Of a stretch of 41,844 nt of DNA, positions 1 to 8,936 are shown piece after piece. Below the pieces are notes generated by a model. It saw only the letters and a list, made by a program, of their open reading frames with translations. It did not search any database and was not told where the DNA came from. A program made the translations under genes and the position numbers. Positions within the stretch are counted from its first letter, which is position 1; each line of letters opens with the position of its first letter. The stretch covers positions 1 through 41,844 of the forward strand of contig CAMJQJ010000008.1 in the NCBI GenBank assembly GCA_946408025.1, read 5' to 3'. The DNA comes from an uncultured Faecalitalea sp. GTDB lineage: Bacteria; Bacillota_I; Bacilli_A; Erysipelotrichales; Erysipelotrichaceae.

Positions 1-47
1 GACCACCGAGATCTACACTCTTTCCCTACACGACGCTCTTCCGATCT
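1..47 (+). other. Illumina P5/TruSeq read-1 adapter sequence (assembly contamination at the contig end)
   Basis: gaccaccgagatctacactctttccctacacgacgctcttccgatct matches the 3' part of the P5/universal adapter; trxB coding sequence starts immediately after it. Confidence 0.97.
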
Positions 48-926
48 GGCCCAGTAGGTCTGACTGCAGCTTTATATGCTTCAAGAGCTGGTTTAAAAAC
101 AATGATTTTAGAGAGTGGAGCACCTGGTGGAAAACTGGTGAAAACACATCAAATTTCAAACTATCCTGGTGTAAAAACATTAGCGGGAACTGAACTTGCA
201 ATGTCGATGCTGGAGCAGGCCACTAGTTTTGGAGCTATGTATGAATACGGTGACGTAGAAAAAGTAGATGCGGATAAAAAAGTATATTTAACAGATGGCT
301 CAATTGTTGAGGCTAAGGCTGTTATCGTAGCTACAGGAACGAAGGAAAGGTTGCTAAATATTCCTGGTGAAGCAGAAAATATTGGTCGAGGTGTTTCGTT
401 CTGTGCTGTATGCGATGGAGCGTTTTTCAAAGACAAAGATGTAGTTGTGATAGGTGGAGGTAACTCTGCTTTAGAAGAATCTTTATATCTTACAACATTT
501 GCGAAAAGTGTGACGATCGTCATTCGACGTGATGTGTTTAGAGCAGAGAAACAGATTCAAGAACAAATTGAAGCTAATGATAAAATTCATATCATTAAAA
601 AGCATATTCCTAAACAAGTATTAAGTGAGAATGGAAAAGTATCTGGTATATTATTGGAGAATGTAGATACTAAAGAAACAACGACATTAAATTGTCAGGG
701 TATCTTCCCTTATGTAGGGCAAGATCCAATGAGCCAATGTTTAGAAGGTTTGGATGTATTGGATGAAAGAGGATATGTTCTTGTGGATAAAAACATGGAA
801 ACCAAAGTCAAAGGTATCTATGCTGCTGGAGATGTTCTTCAAAAAGATCTTCGCCAAGTTGTTACTGCAACGAATGATGGAGCAATTGCAGCTCAGCATA
901 TATTTCATCAAATAACCGGAATGTAA
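48..926 (+). CDS. trxB: Thioredoxin-disulfide reductase, 5'-truncated
   Basis: Frame is open from nt 48 (GPVGLTAALYASRAGLKTM...), extending the 102..926 ORF; FAD-binding GPxGLTAA, CAVCDG redox motif, NADPH-binding GGGNSA, C-terminal YAAGDV. Confidence 0.95.
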   Translation, partial: GPVGLTAALYASRAGLKTMILESGAPGGKLVKTHQISNYPGVKTLAGTELAMSMLEQATSFGAMYEYGDVEKVDADKKVYLTDGSIVEAKAVIVATGTKERLLNIPGEAENIGRGVSFCAVCDGAFFKDKDVVVIGGGNSALEESLYLTTFAKSVTIVIRRDVFRAEKQIQEQIEANDKIHIIKKHIPKQVLSENGKVSGILLENVDTKETTTLNCQGIFPYVGQDPMSQCLEGLDVLDERGYVLVDKNMETKVKGIYAAGDVLQKDLRQVVTATNDGAIAAQHIFHQITGM

Positions 927-927
927 A

Positions 928-955
928 AAGAATCAGAATATCTGATTCTTTTTTT
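928..955 (+). terminator. Intrinsic terminator after trxB
   Basis: AAGAATCAGA-ATA-TCTGATTCTT followed by a T tract. Confidence 0.85.
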
Positions 956-998
956 GTTTGATTCATGTTAATTTATAAATAATAGAAAGGAGCATATA

Positions 999-1835
999 AT
1001 GATTCGTTTATTTGCAAGTGATTTAGATGGGACTCTTTTTAATAAATATCATAAATGTGATGATAAAATTGAAAATGCAATACGAGAGATCGTTAAACAT
1101 GATCGTTTTTTTACCGTAGCAACAGGTAGAGGAATAAACATGGTTGATTTAAATGGAGCTTCAAGTATTGCTTATTATATTTGTTTAAATGGTTCTGTAA
1201 TTGTAGATCCAAACAGAAAATTATTACATAGTGAGCCAATTGATAAAGACATATTGAATGAAATCATAGAGACTTTCGGAACAGCTCATTTAGAATATGT
1301 AGCTTGGAATAAAGTATATTCAATGTTTGATAAAAATGAAATTTTAGGTTATCGCAGAAAGGTTTGGAAAGAAATTGCAGATGATTCGTGGCTGGATAAT
1401 TTTTTGAATAATATTACAAAGAATTATGAATATAGCCAATCAAAGGAAAATATCCTTAAACAAGATATATGTAAAATAAACTATCATTTTGAAGATGGTG
1501 AATCTAACGCTGAATTAGATTACTTTTTGAAAAAATATTCAAATAGACTTGTAAATGCGCCTAGCGGAAAAGGCATGTATGAAATTACGAAATACGGTGT
1601 GGATAAGGCTTCAGGAATACAATGGTTAGCCAATTATTTACGGATACCAAAAGACGAAATTGCGGTATATGGAGATGGCGGGAATGACATTACAATGCTT
1701 GAAATGTATGAACATTCTTATGCTCCCAGTACAGCGTGTGATATGGTAAAAGAAAAAGCCCAACAAGTGATTGGACCATATAATGAATATAGTGTAATTG
1801 AACATATGTTAAAAACTATAAAAACAAGCGAGTGA
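999..1835 (+). CDS. Cof-type HAD-IIB family hydrolase
   Basis: N-terminal DLDGTL, C-terminal GDGGNDITML; RBS agaaaggag. Confidence 0.9.
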   Translation: MIRLFASDLDGTLFNKYHKCDDKIENAIREIVKHDRFFTVATGRGINMVDLNGASSIAYYICLNGSVIVDPNRKLLHSEPIDKDILNEIIETFGTAHLEYVAWNKVYSMFDKNEILGYRRKVWKEIADDSWLDNFLNNITKNYEYSQSKENILKQDICKINYHFEDGESNAELDYFLKKYSNRLVNAPSGKGMYEITKYGVDKASGIQWLANYLRIPKDEIAVYGDGGNDITMLEMYEHSYAPSTACDMVKEKAQQVIGPYNEYSVIEHMLKTIKTSE

Positions 1836-1849
1836 CATCGCTTGTTTTT
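1821..1849. terminator. Bidirectional terminator between convergent genes
   Basis: AAAACAAGCGA...TCGCTTGTTTT; the HAD stop codon lies in the loop. Confidence 0.75.
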
Positions 1850-1870
1850 AAGATGTTGGAATATGGAGTT

Positions 1871-2764
1871 TTATCTTTTGGCAGATTGAGCCATTTTAAA
1901 ATATGTGTGTCTAACGCCACGAATCGCAATGGACATTGCCATGATGTTTTCAGGTAAAGCAATTCCTCCCCATCCGGCATCTCCAATATGTTGGATATCA
2001 ATTCCAGAACGTTTACTAGATAATGCGATTTCTCGAATTGTATCAATGTCTGAGGTTTCTTGACTAGTTCCGATTGCGCTTAAAGATAAACATCCTGCCT
2101 CTTTGATGATCTTACATGCTTCTGTTATTGTGCTTTCTTGTAATCCTGGTACAGTTCCAGCAGCAGGCATTAAAATAACATCAGCACCTGCTTTGATAAA
2201 TTCTTTTATTGTAGGAATGTCAACAACAGGTTCATCAACACCTGCTGCATGCATTTTACCTGCAATGATTAAACCGCTAAAATTTTCTTTACATTCTTTG
2301 ATTGCTTTGATGATCATTTTGTTTGTAACACCAGTTCCAGGATTTCCTGTTAAACATATAAATTGAAGGCCAAGTTTTTCTGCTTCTTTAAAGGTTTCTA
2401 TTGATGCAGTTCTTCCTTTTGATATTTCGATTTTTTCAGACATCATAGAAACTTGATCGTCTACAGGTTCCAAGTTTGCTCCAATTGGTCTGCCGCATAA
2501 TTCTCTCAGTAGCTTAATAGGATCATTAGTCTCAGGTAAGCCAGGAATTTCTGGATGGAAGCAATCAAATCCATTTAATAAAATCATATCTGAGCCAAAT
2601 GCAGATGCAACTTCAGCGTTTGTGATATTTCCTAAGAGACATCCATTAAATACAACTGTTTCAGTTAATACAGTTCTACCTTCACTAGCAAGAATAGCTT
2701 GTTTTAACTCTTTTCCATTCATAGATAAAACTTCACTTGGTTGACAACTTAATAATCTTTTCAT
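1871..2764 (-). CDS. TIM-barrel-like conserved protein (DUF7916 / formerly called PEP-phosphonomutase-like)
   Basis: 297 aa MKRLLSCQPSEVLSMNGKELKQAILASEGRTVL...; glycine-rich barrel strands; RBS aaggagaacaatgtc. Family name recalled, not searched. Confidence 0.6.
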   Translation of the reverse strand: MKRLLSCQPSEVLSMNGKELKQAILASEGRTVLTETVVFNGCLLGNITNAEVASAFGSDMILLNGFDCFHPEIPGLPETNDPIKLLRELCGRPIGANLEPVDDQVSMMSEKIEISKGRTASIETFKEAEKLGLQFICLTGNPGTGVTNKMIIKAIKECKENFSGLIIAGKMHAAGVDEPVVDIPTIKEFIKAGADVILMPAAGTVPGLQESTITEACKIIKEAGCLSLSAIGTSQETSDIDTIREIALSSKRSGIDIQHIGDAGWGGIALPENIMAMSIAIRGVRHTYFKMAQSAKR

Positions 2765-2955
2765 GACATTGTTCTCCTTTTTTTATATTTTACAATGTAT
2801 ATAAGATCAAAATTAGTAAAATTATTTCCTAATAAAAAAGAAAGGTTATCATTATTAATGATGAAATTTGTGATATTACGTTTTATGTTTTGAAAATTTT
2901 CTGATTTAAGGAACATAAGATTTTTACAGTAGAATAAATTCTCGTTAAAAGTCTG

Positions 2956-2984
2956 TTGTAAAGTGAATGCGATTCATGTAGAAT
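2956..2984 (+). promoter_or_regulatory. Putative sigmaA-type promoter of the purine operon
   Basis: TTGTAA-17 nt-TAGAAT. Confidence 0.55.
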
Positions 2985-3029
2985 AAATGTGCAGAAGGAA
3001 TTCTGGTGCTGTTTTTGGAGGTCTTACTT

Positions 3030-3077
3030 ATGGTCTTAAGAAGATTTACAAAATTGAAAGAACACAGGCTGTTTTAA
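3030..3077 (+). CDS. Putative 15-aa leader peptide MVLRRFTKLKEHRLF upstream of purE
   Basis: GGAGG (3017-3021) 8 nt before ATG; stop TAA (3075-3077) overlaps the first bases of the terminator stem at 3076. Confidence 0.45.
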   Translation: MVLRRFTKLKEHRLF

Positions 3078-3105
3078 GCGTGCCCTTGATAGGTGCGCTT
3101 TTTTT
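3076..3105 (+). terminator. Intrinsic terminator/attenuator in the purE leader
   Basis: AAGCGTGCC-CTTGATA-GGTGCGCTT (9 bp incl. two G-U) followed by seven Ts, directly upstream of the purE RBS (gggagg). Confidence 0.75.
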
Positions 3106-3125
3106 AATGCAAAGGGAGGATAAAA

Positions 3126-3611
3126 ATGGAAACTAAAGTGTTGGTAGTAATGGGTTCAAGAAGTGATTTGCCCGCAATGGAAGGTTGTATGAAACAACTG
3201 GATGATTTCAAGATTGGTTATGAAGTACGTGTATTAAGCGCACATCGTACACCAAATGAAGTGATCAAATTAAGTTCAGAAGCAAAAGATCGTGGGATCA
3301 AAGTTATTATTGCGGCTGCTGGAGGCGCTGCTCATTTAGCTGGTGTTATCGCTAGTTCGACACCACTTCCAGTTATTGGTATTCCAATGCAGACCAGTGC
3401 ATTAGGTGGAATGGATTCATTGTTGTCAACGGTTCAAATGCCTCAAGGAGTTCCAGTGGCGACTGTAGCAATTGGAAAAGCTGGCGCAAGAAATGCAGCA
3501 ATCTTAGCTTGTCAGATGATCGGATTGGCCGATGAATCTGTTCAAAAAACAATCGAAGATTTTAAAAAAGAACAGGCCGAAAATGTATTGGCACAGTCTA
3601 TTGTAGAATAA
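3126..3611 (+). CDS. purE: 5-(carboxyamino)imidazole ribonucleotide mutase
   Basis: VMGSRSDLPAM, SAHRTP, AAAGGAAHLAGV motifs. Confidence 0.96.
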   Translation: METKVLVVMGSRSDLPAMEGCMKQLDDFKIGYEVRVLSAHRTPNEVIKLSSEAKDRGIKVIIAAAGGAAHLAGVIASSTPLPVIGIPMQTSALGGMDSLLSTVQMPQGVPVATVAIGKAGARNAAILACQMIGLADESVQKTIEDFKKEQAENVLAQSIVE

Positions 3612-3622
3612 AGGAGAAAAAG

Positions 3623-6600
3623 ATGGATACACGTATTTTTGTTCAGAAAAAAGAACAGTTCCAAGTTGAAAGCGAGTCGCTGGGTACTGAATTAAGACAG
3701 TCTCTATCACTTTCTGATGATTTTAAAGTCTCTTTATATAATATTTATGACATTTTTAACGCAGATGAAAACGATATTCAACTTTTGAAAAAGAATGTCT
3801 GCAGTGAAGTGGTAACGGATGTTGTATATGATTCAATTGATCTAAATGGTAAAAAATATCTTGCTTATGAATATTTACCAGGGCAATATGATCAAAGAGC
3901 TGACAGTGCTATGCAATGTTTAATGTTATTGAATAATAAGCAGACAGTTCGTATTCATTCAGGAACATTATTGGTGTTCGATGGACAAGTTTCAGAAGAA
4001 GATCTAGAAAAAATAACAGGTTATATTGTTAATCCCGTAGAAGCTAGAGTAAAAGATTTAAGCGTATTAGAAGATGATCAGGATGTTGAAGTAGCACCAG
4101 TTCCTATCTTGAATGGATTCATCGATATGAACAAAGAAGAATTAAATGCTCTTCGTGAAAAAGAAGGATTGGCCATGTCACAAGAGGATATCGAATTTGT
4201 TCAGGATTATTTTAAAAATCAGGAAAAACGTGATTGTACGATGACTGAATTAAAGGTGTTGGATACATATTGGTCTGATCACTGTCGTCATACAACGTTT
4301 GAAACAGTATTGGAATCTATTGATTTTAAGCTAGATACGTTAAAAGAACAGATCCAAGATTCTTATGAAAAATATCTTGCATTACGTAATGAAGTGCATG
4401 GTGGAAAAAAAGAACAGACTTTGATGGATATGGCAACGATTGCTGGTAAATATCTTCGTAAACAAGGTAAATTGGATGATATGGAAGTCAGTGATGAAAT
4501 TAATGCCTGCTCTGTAGAAATCAAAGTAGATGTTGATGGAAAAGATGAAGACTGGTTGTTGATGTTTAAGAATGAAACGCATAACCATCCAACTGAAATT
4601 GAACCGTTTGGTGGTGCCAGTACATGTATTGGTGGAGCCATTCGAGATCCATTATCAGGAAGAAGCTATGTTTATCAGGCGATGCGTGTTACTGGAGCTG
4701 GAGATATCACAAAACCAATTTCGGAAACGATGGAACATAAACTCCCACAGTCAAAAATTTCTAAAACAGCTGCACATGGCTACTCAAGCTATGGTAACCA
4801 GATTGGATTAGCAACTACTTTTGTCGAAGAAATCTATGATGAAGGTTATGTTGCCAAGAGAATGGAAGTTGGAGCAGTTGTTGGAGCTGCGCCTAAATCT
4901 CATGTAAAAAGAGAAAAACCACAGCCAGGAGATATCATTGTTTTGATTGGTGGAGCAACTGGTCGTGATGGAATCGGAGGCGCAACCGGTTCAAGTAAGG
5001 AACATAATGAAACAAGTCTTGAAAAGTGTTCAAGTGAAGTACAAAAAGGAAATGCTTTGATTGAACGTAAATTGCAGCGTTTATTTAGAAATCCTGCATG
5101 TACGAAATTAATCAAAAAGGCTAATGACTTTGGTGCTGGTGGTGTCAGTGTTGCTGTTGGTGAATTGGCCGATGGATTGGATATTGATCTAGATGCTGTA
5201 CCAGTAAAATATCAAGGTCTTGATGGCACAGAGCTTGCAATCAGTGAATCACAAGAGCGTATGGCTTGTTGTATTGAGGCAAAAGATTTTGAGAAATTTA
5301 AAGCAGAAGCATATAAAGAAAATCTAGAAGCTATCAAAGTGGCTACTGTTACGGATACAAATCGTCTCGTGATGAAGTTTAGAGGCGAAACAATTGTCGA
5401 TATGTCCCGCGCGTTTTTAGATACAAATGGAGTAAGAGCTCATCAGGCTGTTGAAATTTGTGAAAGTGAATATGATGAAAAGCCATTTGATAAAAAAGAT
5501 ACAAATCTTGTGGAAGTTTTACATGATCCAAATGTGGCTTGTCAGATTGGTTTAGCAGAGATGTTTGATGCCTCTATTGGAAAAAGTACAGTATTGATGC
5601 CTTTTGGAGGAAAATATCAATTAACTCCTGAAGAAGGTTCTGTTCAAAAATTACCAGTATTTGGAATGACAAATACATGTTCAACCATGACATATGGATA
5701 TGATCCAAAACTAGCAAAATACTCTCCATATTTAGGAGCTAGTTATTCAGTAGTTGAAGCTTTAGCTAAAATAACAGCTTTAGGTGCTGATTATTCAACA
5801 TGTCGTTTGTCAAACCAAGAATACTTTGAAAGAGTTGGAAACGATCCTAAAAAATGGGGAAATCCGATGCAGGCTTTATTAGGTCTTGTCGATGCACAGA
5901 TTGCTTTTGAAACACCAAGCATTGGTGGAAAAGACAGTATGTCTGGAACATATAAAGATATTCATGTTCCACCTACATTGATCACATTTGCGATCACAAC
6001 TCAAAAAACAGATTCTGTTGTCAGTGCTTCTTTCAAAAAAGCAGGTAACTATGTTTACTTAGTCAAACATGAAGCATTGGCTGATCATATGCCAAATTAT
6101 GAACAGTTAAAAGATAATTTTAAAGCTGTCCATGAAAAAATGCAGGAAGGTAAGATCGTTGCGGCAAGTGCAGTTAAATTTGGTGGCATCGGATATGCGA
6201 TTGCCAAGATGGCATTTGGTAATAAATTAGGTGTTGCGATCCAAAGCGATGAAGATGTTTATGGATTTAATACAGGCTCATTGATCGTAGAGGCAACAGA
6301 AAGTATCATGGACCCTCGTTTCACATTGTTAGGAATCTTGAATGAAGAAGACAAGATCGTTATCAATGATGAGGTGGTTACGATTGAAGATGCTTTAATA
6401 GCTTGGAAAGAAAGATATGATGATATCTATCCGATGAATGTTGATCTAGGAAAAGAAACTTTGGATACACCTCTAACAGTAAAAGAACCAGTTTATTCTA
6501 AAGTGAAAGTGGAAAAACCAGTAGTCGTAATTCCAATCTTCCCTGGACAAAACTGTGAATATGATACAACGGCAAAATTTGAACGTGCTGGTGCTGAAGT

Positions 6601-7315
6601 GCATCAAGTTGTATTTAATAACTTGACTGTAGAAAATATCAAGGCAAGCATAGATACATTGGCAGATGAAATTTCTAAGGCTCAAATTTTGATGATTGTT
6701 GGTGGATTCAGTTCAGGAGATGAACCAGATGGATCTGGTAAATTCATTGCCAATGTACTTCGCAATCCAAAAATTTCAACAGCTATTGATACGATGCGTG
6801 CTAATGATGGATTGATATTAGGTATTTGTAATGGATTCCAGGCATTGATCAAATCAGGTTTGTTGCCTTATGGTGATATTGCAGGATTAAATGAAGAGAA
6901 TCCTACATTATTTAGAAACAATATAAATCGTCACGTAAGTCATATTGCTCGTACTCGTGTTACATCTAATGCATCACCTTGGTTCATGTCTATGACACCA
7001 GGAGAAATGCATTCGGTTGCGATGTCTCATGGAGAAGGTAAGTTTGTCGCATCAAAAGAAGTGTTAGATGAACTTGTTAAGAATGGTCAGGTTGCAACAC
7101 AGTATGTCAATGAAGAGGGTGTTCCAACGATGGATGGCTTAGATAATATCAATGGTTCAAGCATAGCCATTGAAGGTATCTTCTCTAAAGATGGTAAGAT
7201 CTTTGGAAAGATGGGACATAGTGAGCGATATGAAGAAGGCTTGATGCAAAATATTTACGGAAATAAAGACCAGAATATTTTCGAAAATGGTGTTCGTTAT
7301 TTCACGCATAAATAA
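3623..7315 (+). CDS. purL: Phosphoribosylformylglycinamidine synthase, single-chain PurL-PurQ type
   Basis: 1230 aa; TYWSDHCRHTTF, MFKNETHNHPTEIEPFGGA, C-terminal glutaminase GICNGFQ and HSVAMSHGEG. Confidence 0.96.
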   Translation: MDTRIFVQKKEQFQVESESLGTELRQSLSLSDDFKVSLYNIYDIFNADENDIQLLKKNVCSEVVTDVVYDSIDLNGKKYLAYEYLPGQYDQRADSAMQCLMLLNNKQTVRIHSGTLLVFDGQVSEEDLEKITGYIVNPVEARVKDLSVLEDDQDVEVAPVPILNGFIDMNKEELNALREKEGLAMSQEDIEFVQDYFKNQEKRDCTMTELKVLDTYWSDHCRHTTFETVLESIDFKLDTLKEQIQDSYEKYLALRNEVHGGKKEQTLMDMATIAGKYLRKQGKLDDMEVSDEINACSVEIKVDVDGKDEDWLLMFKNETHNHPTEIEPFGGASTCIGGAIRDPLSGRSYVYQAMRVTGAGDITKPISETMEHKLPQSKISKTAAHGYSSYGNQIGLATTFVEEIYDEGYVAKRMEVGAVVGAAPKSHVKREKPQPGDIIVLIGGATGRDGIGGATGSSKEHNETSLEKCSSEVQKGNALIERKLQRLFRNPACTKLIKKANDFGAGGVSVAVGELADGLDIDLDAVPVKYQGLDGTELAISESQERMACCIEAKDFEKFKAEAYKENLEAIKVATVTDTNRLVMKFRGETIVDMSRAFLDTNGVRAHQAVEICESEYDEKPFDKKDTNLVEVLHDPNVACQIGLAEMFDASIGKSTVLMPFGGKYQLTPEEGSVQKLPVFGMTNTCSTMTYGYDPKLAKYSPYLGASYSVVEALAKITALGADYSTCRLSNQEYFERVGNDPKKWGNPMQALLGLVDAQIAFETPSIGGKDSMSGTYKDIHVPPTLITFAITTQKTDSVVSASFKKAGNYVYLVKHEALADHMPNYEQLKDNFKAVHEKMQEGKIVAASAVKFGGIGYAIAKMAFGNKLGVAIQSDEDVYGFNTGSLIVEATESIMDPRFTLLGILNEEDKIVINDEVVTIEDALIAWKERYDDIYPMNVDLGKETLDTPLTVKEPVYSKVKVEKPVVVIPIFPGQNCEYDTTAKFERAGAEVHQVVFNNLTVENIKASIDTLADEISKAQILMIVGGFSSGDEPDGSGKFIANVLRNPKISTAIDTMRANDGLILGICNGFQALIKSGLLPYGDIAGLNEENPTLFRNNINRHVSHIARTRVTSNASPWFMSMTPGEMHSVAMSHGEGKFVASKEVLDELVKNGQVATQYVNEEGVPTMDGLDNINGSSIAIEGIFSKDGKIFGKMGHSERYEEGLMQNIYGNKDQNIFENGVRYFTHK

Positions 7316-7326
7316 AGGAGAAAAAA

Positions 7327-8352
7327 ATGGATTACAAAAAAGCGGGTGTAGATATTGAAGCTGGTTATAAATCAGTGGAATTAATGAAAAAACACGTAAA
7401 AGAAACGATGCGTCCTGAAGTTTTAGGAGGACTTGGTGGGTTTGCCGGTGCCTTTGATCTTTCAAAGATCAAAGGTATGGAAGAACCTGTTCTGTTATCC
7501 GGAACCGATGGATGTGGAACAAAGGTGAAATTGGCTTTTGTTTTGGATAAACATGATACGATTGGTATCGATGCAGTTGCAATGTGTGTGAATGATATTG
7601 CGTGTGCTGGAGGAGAACCACTATTCTTCCTAGATTACATCGCATGTGGTAAAAACTATCCAGAAAAGATTGCGACGATTGTAAGTGGTGTTGCTGAAGG
7701 ATGTAAACAAAGCGAATGCGCACTAATTGGTGGAGAAACAGCTGAGCATCCAGGCTTAATGCCAGTAGATGAATACGACCTTGCTGGATTTGCGGTAGGT
7801 GTCGTAGACAAAAAAGATATAATTGATGGTTCAAATATCAAGGAAGGCGATGTGTTAGTTGGTATCGCATCTAGCGGTGTTCATTCAAATGGATTTAGTT
7901 TAGTTCGTTCTGTATTTGACATGACAGAAGAATCCTTGAATACGTATTATGATGAGCTGAAAAAGACATTAGGAGAAGCATTGATCGAACCAACACGCAT
8001 CTATGTTAAAGCTTTAAAAAATGTAAAAGATGCTGGTGTTACAATCAAGGGGTGCAGCCATATTACAGGTGGAGGTTTCTATGAAAATGTTCCTAGAATG
8101 CTTCCAGAAAACGCAAAAGCTATTATTAAGAAAGACAGTTATCCAGTTCCTGCAATATTTGATTTGATTGCCAAGAATGGAAATGTAGAAGAAACGATGA
8201 TGTATAACACATTTAATATGGGGTTAGGAATGGTCATTGCATTAGATCCAAAAGATGTGGATACAGCCATGGAGGCAATTCAGAAAGCTGGAGACACTTG
8301 TTATATCGTAGGAAATATTGTTGAAGGTCAAAAGGGTGTCGAATTATGTTAA
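7327..8352 (+). CDS. purM: Phosphoribosylformylglycinamidine cyclo-ligase
   Basis: DYKKAGVDIEAG, LLSGTDGCGTKVKLA, GGETAEHPG, HITGGGFYENVPR. Confidence 0.97.
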   Translation: MDYKKAGVDIEAGYKSVELMKKHVKETMRPEVLGGLGGFAGAFDLSKIKGMEEPVLLSGTDGCGTKVKLAFVLDKHDTIGIDAVAMCVNDIACAGGEPLFFLDYIACGKNYPEKIATIVSGVAEGCKQSECALIGGETAEHPGLMPVDEYDLAGFAVGVVDKKDIIDGSNIKEGDVLVGIASSGVHSNGFSLVRSVFDMTEESLNTYYDELKKTLGEALIEPTRIYVKALKNVKDAGVTIKGCSHITGGGFYENVPRMLPENAKAIIKKDSYPVPAIFDLIAKNGNVEETMMYNTFNMGLGMVIALDPKDVDTAMEAIQKAGDTCYIVGNIVEGQKGVELC

Positions 8353-8936
8353 GACTGGCCGTACTGATTTCTGGAGGAGGTACGGATCTTCAATCCATCA
8401 TTGATGAACATAAAAAAGGAAATATCAACTGTGAGATTGCACTTGTCGTCAGCAATCGCCAGAGTGCCTATGGACTTGAAAGAGCGAAACAGGCGGGTAT
8501 TCCAACGGCATGTATAAAAGATCAAAAAGAACTTTTGAAAAAACTTCAGGATGAAAAGATTGATTTTATCGTTTTAGCCGGTTATCTTGCAATCTTACAG
8601 GAAGATTTGATTAAAGCGTATCCAAATAAGATCATCAATATTCATCCATCCTTGATTCCTTCTTTCTGTGGGCCAGGTATGTATGGACTTCATGTTCATG
8701 AAGCTGCCTTAGCCAAGGGAGTAAAGGTAAGTGGAGCTACGGTACATTTTGTTTCTGAAGAAGTAGATGGTGGGCCAATCATTTATCAAGAAGCTGTATC
8801 GATTGCTGATTTGGATACAGCTGAAGCAATTCAAAAAAGAGTTCTTGAGATAGAGCATAAGATCTTACCTATGGTAGTTCGTTATTATTGTGAAGACAAG
8901 ATCAAAATAGAGAAAGGAAGAGTGCATATTCTATGA
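8346..8936 (+). CDS. purN: Phosphoribosylglycinamide formyltransferase
   Basis: LISGGGTDLQSI, INIHPSLIPSF, GATVHFVSEEVDGGPII; overlaps purM. Confidence 0.96.
   Translation: MLRLAVLISGGGTDLQSIIDEHKKGNINCEIALVVSNRQSAYGLERAKQAGIPTACIKDQKELLKKLQDEKIDFIVLAGYLAILQEDLIKAYPNKIINIHPSLIPSFCGPGMYGLHVHEAALAKGVKVSGATVHFVSEEVDGGPIIYQEAVSIADLDTAEAIQKRVLEIEHKILPMVVRYYCEDKIKIEKGRVHIL

Noticed and set aside
13-201. Minus ORF of 62 aa ending ...IGRASCRERV
   Set aside because: Formed by antisense trxB plus Illumina adapter translation; artefact.
161-523. Long antisense ORFs over genes (e.g. 161..523, 4363..4641, 7469..7834, 9667..10032, 24221..24685, 38671..39063)
   Set aside because: Opposite to strongly supported conserved genes, no RBS or domain signature; codon-composition shadows.
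2985-3075. Guanine, PRPP/ykkC, ZTP or THF riboswitch in the purE leader
   Set aside because: None of the conserved core sequences I know for these aptamers could be matched by eye; a covariance search is still needed.
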